Shown: piece after piece, positions 58,766 to 64,000 of the stretch
Numbering within the stretch: position 1 is the stretch's first letter
How the letters are laid out: the number at the start of each line of letters is the position of its first letter
NCBI GenBank assembly: GCA_041671545.1
Contig: JBAZBI010000004.1
Coordinates: 62,001-126,000 of the forward strand
DNA from: UBA1563 sp041671545
GTDB lineage: Bacteria > Bacteroidota > Ignavibacteria > Ignavibacteriales > Ignavibacteriaceae
Direction of reading: 5' to 3'
Length of the DNA: 64,000 bases
Made by a program: the position numbers and the translations under genes
Notes under the pieces: generated by a model
The model's input: only the letters and a program-made list of their open reading frames with translations
Databases searched by the model: none
Told to the model about the DNA's origin: nothing

Positions 58766-60630
58766 TTTTTTATAACAGTAACCATATTTGAATATTTTTG
58801 AATTTTAGGAACTAATGGTTCCCAATTACCATACCAATAGCCATTGTCAAAATAAAAATTTGGATCAGTTGACGTACTTAACTGGTAGTTGTAAGTTATG
58901 CCGGCAGTAACGTTAAAGTCCTGGTAATAGTTTGTCCAATAATTTAGTGATTCATAGTAAGTTGGAGTGACCCCTGCGCCAACACTTCTCTGTACAATAA
59001 ATTTTCCGGAATTCTGCCAATTTAGGTTTATTTGGCCTTGAGATTGCGAAGAGGATAGATTTGATGGAACAAACGGGATGTATATATTATGACTCATTTC
59101 GTTTTTCGCCTGGATAACAAGATTTACACCTTCGCGCTGTTTTAGTTCAACCTCTCCACTACCATAATTGATTAAAACTGAGTAGGGAGCGTTGTTATCA
59201 GTCAGAATGAAAAAGTCCACACTTCCCCATTCATTTGTTTGTTTAGTATAAGTGTTGTTTCCTGTTTTAATTTTTACAGTTGCAAATGGGATTCCTTGTC
59301 TCCAACCATTATCATTATCTTTTTCGGCATAAACATAAAGTCTATATGCAAATTCTTTATCGATCTCCATCAGTTTTTTCAGATTTTCATTCGTCATGCC
59401 TGGAAATACTCCACCAAATTCAGGATCAGGGAAATTGAAATCTGCGTAGGTTTCAGCAGTAAATTTGAACTTAATATCTTCCGTTCCACTTGCTGTAACC
59501 GTGTAAGGAGGTAAAAATGCCGATTTCGGATTTTGAACCGGATTATCAAAAAACTTTCCTAAATAAACTTGAATATCCATTGGCGTTTCGTCTGTACCAA
59601 CATTGTCCAAGTGAACTGTAATAGCCGAAGTCATCGAAGTTTTCATCTTGTTCAAGTATTTTTTTACAGTATCCAGATCAGCTTGTTTTAAGCCATCATT
59701 ACCTATTTTAATAACTGCATCAGATTTATGGCCTGAGATGGATTCAAGTTTAGTTATCCCTAAAAGCAGTTTATCTATCATGTTAGTAATAGAAGCTTTA
59801 GCATTTTGGGCGTGAGTAGTTCCATCATCGGCTCTATAAAAGAAAGTTGTGCTGTTCTGCTGAAGCGCGGCTACAAGTGATGCTTGTTTGTAATCTGTCA
59901 GATCAAATTTGTAAACAAGAAATCCTTCTAACATCGATTTAACACCTTGAAGTAACGCGTCGGTCATCAAAATTTCAGTTGGATAAAGATAGACGTCTGA
60001 AAGTTTCGTATCGCCTTGCATTTTTCCACTTACTCTAAATTTAAATGAGTCTGAACTTTCAACAAAAACAAGTTGATCTATGGCGTAATTAATTCTCGGC
60101 AAGAAAGCTGTCCGTACAACTCTCTGCATATCACTAATCAATGGAGGATCAACTTTTGCGATGGTATAGATTTTTAAAAGATTTTTCGCCATCTCATTAA
60201 CGGGAACTACCATTTGTGAAGTTGATGAAAGCAACCCGGCATTTTTTAATGGTGATGTTTTTGAAAACACATTCGAATTCCCAAAACTTTCCCACTGTTT
60301 AACCATTCGATTAACCGCAGTGTCTGAATAAACGCATAATATTTCGGTAAGCGCAGCTCCCAGGTGAGCATCTTTATTGGCGGGATCAAGATCAATTGCT
60401 GATTTATAAAGATCATTAGCGGTCTTAAAATTAAGCGCGTCAAAATCAGAAGCATTCTGAAAATTTCCATCAGCCAATTGTGTAAATACAATTTCTAATG
60501 ATTCATAGGCTTTTTGTGATCTGAGTGTTGACTCAGCAGGGTCTATTGTAGATCCGGTTGGGGGGTCTTCTGTTGTTTGACAGCCAACGAAAAAGAGTAA
60601 CAAATAGAGAATGTATGAGAGCTTTTTCAT
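58762..60630 (-). CDS. Large lipoprotein with TPR-like and beta domains, coupled to a barrel gene
   Basis: This 622-residue protein has a lipobox ending at Cys17 (LFFVGC). The N-terminal part has a TPR-like segment (TANDLYKSAIDLDPANKDAH followed by LGAALTEIL), a long helical middle (about 100-340), then a carboxypeptidase-regulatory or fibronectin-like beta region (TVKIKTGNNTYTKQTNEWGS) and a C-terminal FnIII-like domain (SQSQGQINLNWQNSGKFIVQ). It resembles lipoproteins of Bacteroidota surface assemblies, but no named system fits. It overlaps the downstream barrel gene by 4 bp. Confidence 0.7.
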   Translation of the reverse strand: MKKLSYILYLLLFFVGCQTTEDPPTGSTIDPAESTLRSQKAYESLEIVFTQLADGNFQNASDFDALNFKTANDLYKSAIDLDPANKDAHLGAALTEILCVYSDTAVNRMVKQWESFGNSNVFSKTSPLKNAGLLSSTSQMVVPVNEMAKNLLKIYTIAKVDPPLISDMQRVVRTAFLPRINYAIDQLVFVESSDSFKFRVSGKMQGDTKLSDVYLYPTEILMTDALLQGVKSMLEGFLVYKFDLTDYKQASLVAALQQNSTTFFYRADDGTTHAQNAKASITNMIDKLLLGITKLESISGHKSDAVIKIGNDGLKQADLDTVKKYLNKMKTSMTSAITVHLDNVGTDETPMDIQVYLGKFFDNPVQNPKSAFLPPYTVTASGTEDIKFKFTAETYADFNFPDPEFGGVFPGMTNENLKKLMEIDKEFAYRLYVYAEKDNDNGWRQGIPFATVKIKTGNNTYTKQTNEWGSVDFFILTDNNAPYSVLINYGSGEVELKQREGVNLVIQAKNEMSHNIYIPFVPSNLSSSQSQGQINLNWQNSGKFIVQRSVGAGVTPTYYESLNYWTNYYQDFNVTAGITYNYQLSTSTDPNFYFDNGYWYGNWEPLVPKIQKYSNMVTVIKN

Positions 60631-60763
60631 AATCTTTCCTTTCGAAAAATATTTTACAGAAATAACAAAATTTCTTATTAAAACTTAGGAAAGGTTTGAT
60701 CAATTAGCAATGCTTATTAACACACTCTCTAAGTAATCTTTGCTCGATAGCAAACATCAAATA

Positions 60764-61249
60764 TTAAAAAAAATTCTGATGCAAAGATGATTCATAACCG
60801 TCATCAATCAGTAAATTTCCTTTATCGGATGCAGAGACGGCAAGAAAATCGCAGCGTTCATTTTCTCTATTTCCATCATGTCCTTTTACCCAGCAAAATT
60901 CAATTTCATGTTTTTGCAAAAGTTGGTCAAGTAGAATCCAGAGATCGGGATTTTTTACTTTTTCTTTTTTGCCCCGTGTCCAATTTTTTGCTTTCCACGA
61001 GATGAGCCATCCTTTTTGGATTGGTTCAATTACATATTTTGAATCGGAATAAATTTTCACTTTACATTTTTCTTTCAAAACGCTGAGTCCAACTATTACA
61101 GCCAACAATTCCATCCTGTTGTTAGTTGTTTTTCTATAACCTGCGGAAAGTTCTTTTCGTTGTCCTTTAAATAATAAAACAACTCCATAACCACCTGGAC
61201 CAGGATTATTTTTTGCGGAACCATCGGTATAAATTGTAATTTCTTTCAA
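60764..61249 (-). CDS. rnhA: Ribonuclease HI
   Basis: This 161-residue enzyme degrades RNA in RNA-DNA hybrids. Catalytic residues are Asp9 (YTDGSAKNNPGPGGYG), Glu47 (NNRMELLAVI), Asp69 (IYSDSKYVI), and Asp134 with His124 (GHDGNRENERCD). Length and order are those of the bacterial enzyme. The gene starts 14 bp after pyrF, suggesting cotranscription. Confidence 0.96.
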   Translation of the reverse strand: MKEITIYTDGSAKNNPGPGGYGVVLLFKGQRKELSAGYRKTTNNRMELLAVIVGLSVLKEKCKVKIYSDSKYVIEPIQKGWLISWKAKNWTRGKKEKVKNPDLWILLDQLLQKHEIEFCWVKGHDGNRENERCDFLAVSASDKGNLLIDDGYESSLHQNFF

Positions 61250-61263
61250 AACATTTCAATCAT

Positions 61264-62082
61264 TTATTTAATTGAAGAAAGACTTGTAATTTCAGCATTA
61301 AGTCGATCGAGTTCTTCTACAGCTTTTTCGGCAAAGTCTGCTTTGTTGGAAGCGTAGATAATACTTCGGCTTGCGTTGATTAAATATGATGTGAAATTAT
61401 TCTGATTAAAGAGTGTGACAACATCTTCCAAACTTCCACCTTGTGCACCAACACCCGGAAGCAGCACCGGTAAATCTTTAATTAAGTTGATATTCTCTTG
61501 AAGTTGTTTTAATTGAGTAGCGCCAAACACAATTCCGCAATTATGAAACTTCTCATTCCATTCGTTAACTTTTTTAATTACCTTTTGGTAGAGAAACTCA
61601 TCGGAAGTCACAGGAAGTGTTTCAAAATCACTTGCGCTTTTATTTGAAGTTAATGCTAAAACAAAATTGAGTTTATCCTGGTATTCCAAAAACGGGTGGA
61701 CAGAATCATATCCCATGTAGGGGTGAAGTGTAATAGAATCGCATTTGAAATAATCATAAACGGATTTTGCATACATCGCGGAGGTTGAACCAATATCCCC
61801 TCTTTTTGCATCACCGATAATAAAAATTTCTTCTCCAATATATTCAATAGTTTTTTTAAGAGATATTAATCCATTAATACCGCTTGCTTCATAAAAAGCG
61901 AAATTCAGTTTGTAAGCAGCGGCGGCGTTTCTTGTTGAATCAATTATCGCTTTGTTAAAATGAAAAATCGGATCGTCCGAATTCTTTAAATGATCCGGAT
62001 TTTTTTCAATGTCAGGATCCAATCCCACACAAATATGTTTCCCGTTTTTTACCGCTGAATAAAATTTGTCTATACTTTTCAT
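61264..62082 (-). CDS. pyrF: Orotidine 5'-phosphate decarboxylase (type 2)
   Basis: This 272-residue enzyme makes UMP. It has VGLDPDIEKNPDHL at the N-terminus, the catalytic DAKRGDIGSTSAMYA, and LPGVGAQGGSLEDVVTL with NASRSIIYAS, which are typical of the longer type 2 family. The ATG lies directly after AGGAATT, and that Shine-Dalgarno belongs to an interspersed repeat (62086-62264). It is followed by rnhA. Confidence 0.94.
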   Translation of the reverse strand: MKSIDKFYSAVKNGKHICVGLDPDIEKNPDHLKNSDDPIFHFNKAIIDSTRNAAAAYKLNFAFYEASGINGLISLKKTIEYIGEEIFIIGDAKRGDIGSTSAMYAKSVYDYFKCDSITLHPYMGYDSVHPFLEYQDKLNFVLALTSNKSASDFETLPVTSDEFLYQKVIKKVNEWNEKFHNCGIVFGATQLKQLQENINLIKDLPVLLPGVGAQGGSLEDVVTLFNQNNFTSYLINASRSIIYASNKADFAEKAVEELDRLNAEITSLSSIK

Positions 62083-62085
62083 AAT

Positions 62086-62264
62086 TCCTAATTCCTAGCC
62101 TGGCAAAAGCCAGAACCGATTTGAATGAATGGATGCAAGATTGAATGACTGAATGAAAAACATTCAACCATTCCTTTTCATTCATCCATGCCGTTATTTT
62201 TTACCACTTAATATTCTTACCATTTTGCGATGAATATTTTTGCTAATTATCTAATTCTCAATTA
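62086..62264. repeat. Interspersed repeat, copy 2 (conserved ends, hairpin centre)
   Basis: The left end TCCTAATTCCTAGCCTG (62086-62102) and the right end CCATTTTGCGATGAATATTT through CTAATTCTCAATT match copy 1 at 26671-26878. The centre is different (GAATGAATGGATG and CATTCATCCATG arms, an imperfect hairpin). On the minus strand the left end reads AGGAATTAGGAATT and directly precedes the pyrF ATG, serving as its ribosome binding site. The right end meets the rodA stop codon. Confidence 0.55.
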
Positions 62265-63521
62265 TGTAGATTCTTTTCTCGATCGATGAATATTCATAAT
62301 AATTCCAAGCATCGTCATATTGATTAACAGCGAGCTTCCCCCATAACTAACGAATGGAAGTGGAATTCCAATAACCGGTAAAATACCAATCGCCATTCCA
62401 ACGTTCACTAAAAAATGGACAAAGAAAACCGTGAGGATTCCAATGATCACCATACTTAAAAAATCATTTTTAGCAAAAGTAGCCAGCCGAAGAATGCGTA
62501 GGAACAAAACTAAAAATAAAATTATAACAATTAAACTTCCAAAAAATCCAAATTCTTCACCGATTACACAAAAGATAAAATCGGTCCACTGCTCAGGAAT
62601 GAATTGCAGTTGAGTCTGATTTCCGTGAAGAAATCCTTTTCCAAATAATCCACCGGAACCAATTGCAACCTTGGCTTGAATTGCATTATATCCCGATCCC
62701 AATGGATCGGCATTTGGATCTATGAATGTTTGAATTCTTCTTTGCTGATGCGGACTTAGGATATTGTAAAAATTATCCACGAAAAAACCGGCGGCAATAT
62801 TTAAGGCTAAAATTGATCCGCTTAGAATAATATCTTTCTTGAAAAAGAAAAGGATCGCAATAACAAACACAATTGCAATCACAAAGTAAATTGGACCAAA
62901 AAGTGAAGCCACCGCAACGATGCCCGGGCTTAGTACAACAGCCAATCCGAAAAGACTAATTCCCTTCCAAAATAAAAGAGCAAGCAAAACACCGATAAAA
63001 ACAAATGAACTTCCAAGATCAGGTTCGAGCATAATAAGTCCGATTGGAGAAATTCCGATCGCCAAAGCAATAATGATATCTTTTAAATTGTCTAAGTCAG
63101 TTTCGGAACGTGAAAGAAAATTAGCAAGAAAAAGAATGGTCGCAAGTTTCGCAAATTCCGCAGGTTGAAAACTGAAACCACCAAACGCGATCCAACTTCT
63201 TGCACCACCAATTTTCCTTCCGATCACCAAAACAACAAGGAGCAAAAACATTGACAAAACATAAGTTGGAAGCGCCGCCAGTTTAAATGTTTGTGCGGGG
63301 ATCGAGTAAATAAAAAAAAAGATGAAGAGTGAAATTCCCCATGAAATAAGCTGCTTATCAAAATTTCCTTTTTGACTGATCGTGTTTTGTGTAGAACTAT
63401 AAATAGCTAATAAACCAATTACAACTAAAAGTGTAACCGATAAAAAAATCGTGAGATCAAAACGATCGTTTAATTTGTAACTAATCCGCAAAAGATTCCG
63501 CTCCTTGTTGAACATTAACAT
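62262..63521 (-). CDS. rodA: Peptidoglycan glycosyltransferase RodA (SEDS)
   Basis: This 419-residue membrane polymerase elongates the cell wall with PBP2. It has about ten membrane helices, SARSWI-type GGARSWIAFGGFSFQPAEFAK, LIMLEPDLGSSFVFIG, GSGYNAIQAKVAIGSGGLFGK, QTQLQFIPEQWTDFIFCVIGEEF and IPLPFVSYGGSSLLINM, all family hallmarks. The first ATG is at 63521. AAGGAG 8 bases before an in-frame TTG at 63491 makes a start ten codons later possible. It overlaps the end of the PBP2 gene, as usual for mrdA-mrdB. Confidence 0.95.
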   Translation of the reverse strand: MLMFNKERNLLRISYKLNDRFDLTIFLSVTLLVVIGLLAIYSSTQNTISQKGNFDKQLISWGISLFIFFFIYSIPAQTFKLAALPTYVLSMFLLLVVLVIGRKIGGARSWIAFGGFSFQPAEFAKLATILFLANFLSRSETDLDNLKDIIIALAIGISPIGLIMLEPDLGSSFVFIGVLLALLFWKGISLFGLAVVLSPGIVAVASLFGPIYFVIAIVFVIAILFFFKKDIILSGSILALNIAAGFFVDNFYNILSPHQQRRIQTFIDPNADPLGSGYNAIQAKVAIGSGGLFGKGFLHGNQTQLQFIPEQWTDFIFCVIGEEFGFFGSLIVIILFLVLFLRILRLATFAKNDFLSMVIIGILTVFFVHFLVNVGMAIGILPVIGIPLPFVSYGGSSLLINMTMLGIIMNIHRSRKEST

Positions 63522-64000
63522 TTTTCTTCTCGGTAGCTACAGCGGTCTTCGGCATGTTTCGTCTAACATATGTTTCAATTATTTTTTTAGCGATCGGAGC
63601 TGCCCATGTAGCACCGAATCCGGCATTCTCAACAAGAACCGCGACGGCAATTTTTGGATTTTCATACGGCGCAAAAGCAACAAATAGCGCATGATCTTTC
63701 CCATGCGGATTCTGCGCCGTTCCCGTTTTACCTGCAATTTGAATATCACTTATCCGAATGCTTGTCCCTGTACCGGCTCCGTTTACCACGCGGAACATCC
63801 CTTCTTTAACAATGTCAAATACTTCCTGCTTTATACCAACATTCACTTCTTTGTATTTATAAGAATGAAATTTTTTGTTTTCATCCAAATAACCTTTTAC
63901 AAGATGCGGCACAAAAGATTTTCCATTGCTTGCAATCAATCCGCAATAATTAGCTAATTGTAAAGGAGTAACATTCACTTCACCTTGACCAATCCCAAGA
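63481..64000 (-). CDS. mrdA: Penicillin-binding protein 2, C-terminal part (5' end outside window)
   Basis: The last 173 codons of the transpeptidase are present, entering at the right edge in the frame LGIGQGEVNVTPLQLANYCG. The KTGTAQ motif (third active-site box) is in QIAGKTGTAQNPHGKDHALF, followed by FAPYENPKIAVAVLVENAGF and a tail rich in Lys/Asn/Gln. The SxxK and SxN boxes lie beyond the window. It overlaps rodA by about 40 bp, forming the elongation pair. Confidence 0.93.
   Translation of the reverse strand, partial: LGIGQGEVNVTPLQLANYCGLIASNGKSFVPHLVKGYLDENKKFHSYKYKEVNVGIKQEVFDIVKEGMFRVVNGAGTGTSIRISDIQIAGKTGTAQNPHGKDHALFVAFAPYENPKIAVAVLVENAGFGATWAAPIAKKIIETYVRRNMPKTAVATEKKNVNVQQGAESFAD

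Noticed and set aside
1..64000. CRISPR arrays, prophage genes, intact insertion sequences
   Set aside because: No regularly spaced direct repeats, integrase, transposase or phage structural gene was found on either strand.

Overview
The window comes from a low-GC member of the phylum Bacteroidota, most probably the Ignavibacteria/Chlorobi side. Three kinds of evidence support this. Type IX secretion components PorU, PorV and PorX are present. The cbb3 oxidase has its catalytic and monoheme subunits fused (CcoNO). Several intergenic regions carry the TTTG-N19/20-TAnnTTTG promoter typical of the Bacteroidota housekeeping sigma factor. Both window ends cut a gene: a secreted M6-like protein on the left and penicillin-binding protein 2 on the right.

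Layout. 1-6900 (minus): type IX secretion locus with porU, porV and a cargo-like M6 protein whose zinc motif is lost. 6935-8488 (minus): HD hydrolase, endonuclease III and a 2Fe-2S ferredoxin. 8574-10265 (plus): two tandem paralogous lipoproteins. 10461-10685: tRNA-Glu(CTC) and tRNA-Gln(CTG). 11065-14414: fused homocysteine methyltransferase/MTHFR, a decayed tRNA and a probable PPi-dependent phosphofructokinase. 14564-19840 (minus): PcrA-type helicase, then hsp20-dnaK-hsp20. 20057-24230: BirA, a membrane cluster (TM2, DUF2752, DUF4870-like, M48 protease) and small unknowns. 24345-30391 (minus): recA-recX-thpR, and purC-DUF971-pgsA-pgpA-cinA. 30564-32013 (plus): two tandem secreted HEAT-repeat proteins, each with the same palindromic leader and the same terminator.

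32086-43452 is one long plus-strand run: ABC transporter pair, PrsW protease, an unknown protein, NadD, MeaB, acyl-CoA dehydrogenase, acyl-CoA carboxylase beta subunit, a peptidase lipoprotein, a secreted protein, an NtrC-type regulator and a HIT protein. A VapBC-like toxin-antitoxin pair follows. 44470-48679 (minus) is a tightly overlapping operon porX-tsaE-tsaB-DUF1573-accD. 48772-57157 (minus) is the cbb3 oxidase operon ccoI-S-NO-Q-P-G-H plus a SafE-like membrane protein. 57398-60630 holds an outer-membrane-like protein coupled to a large lipoprotein. 60764-64000 has rnhA, pyrF, rodA and the end of the PBP2 gene.

No CRISPR array, prophage or intact insertion sequence was seen. The least explained signals are: the 28-bp palindrome conserved ahead of both HEAT genes; the M6-like protein without its zinc ligands; a GC-rich palindrome inside an hsp20 gene; a tRNA-length relic; and a pair of interspersed repeats, one of which supplies the pyrF ribosome binding site.
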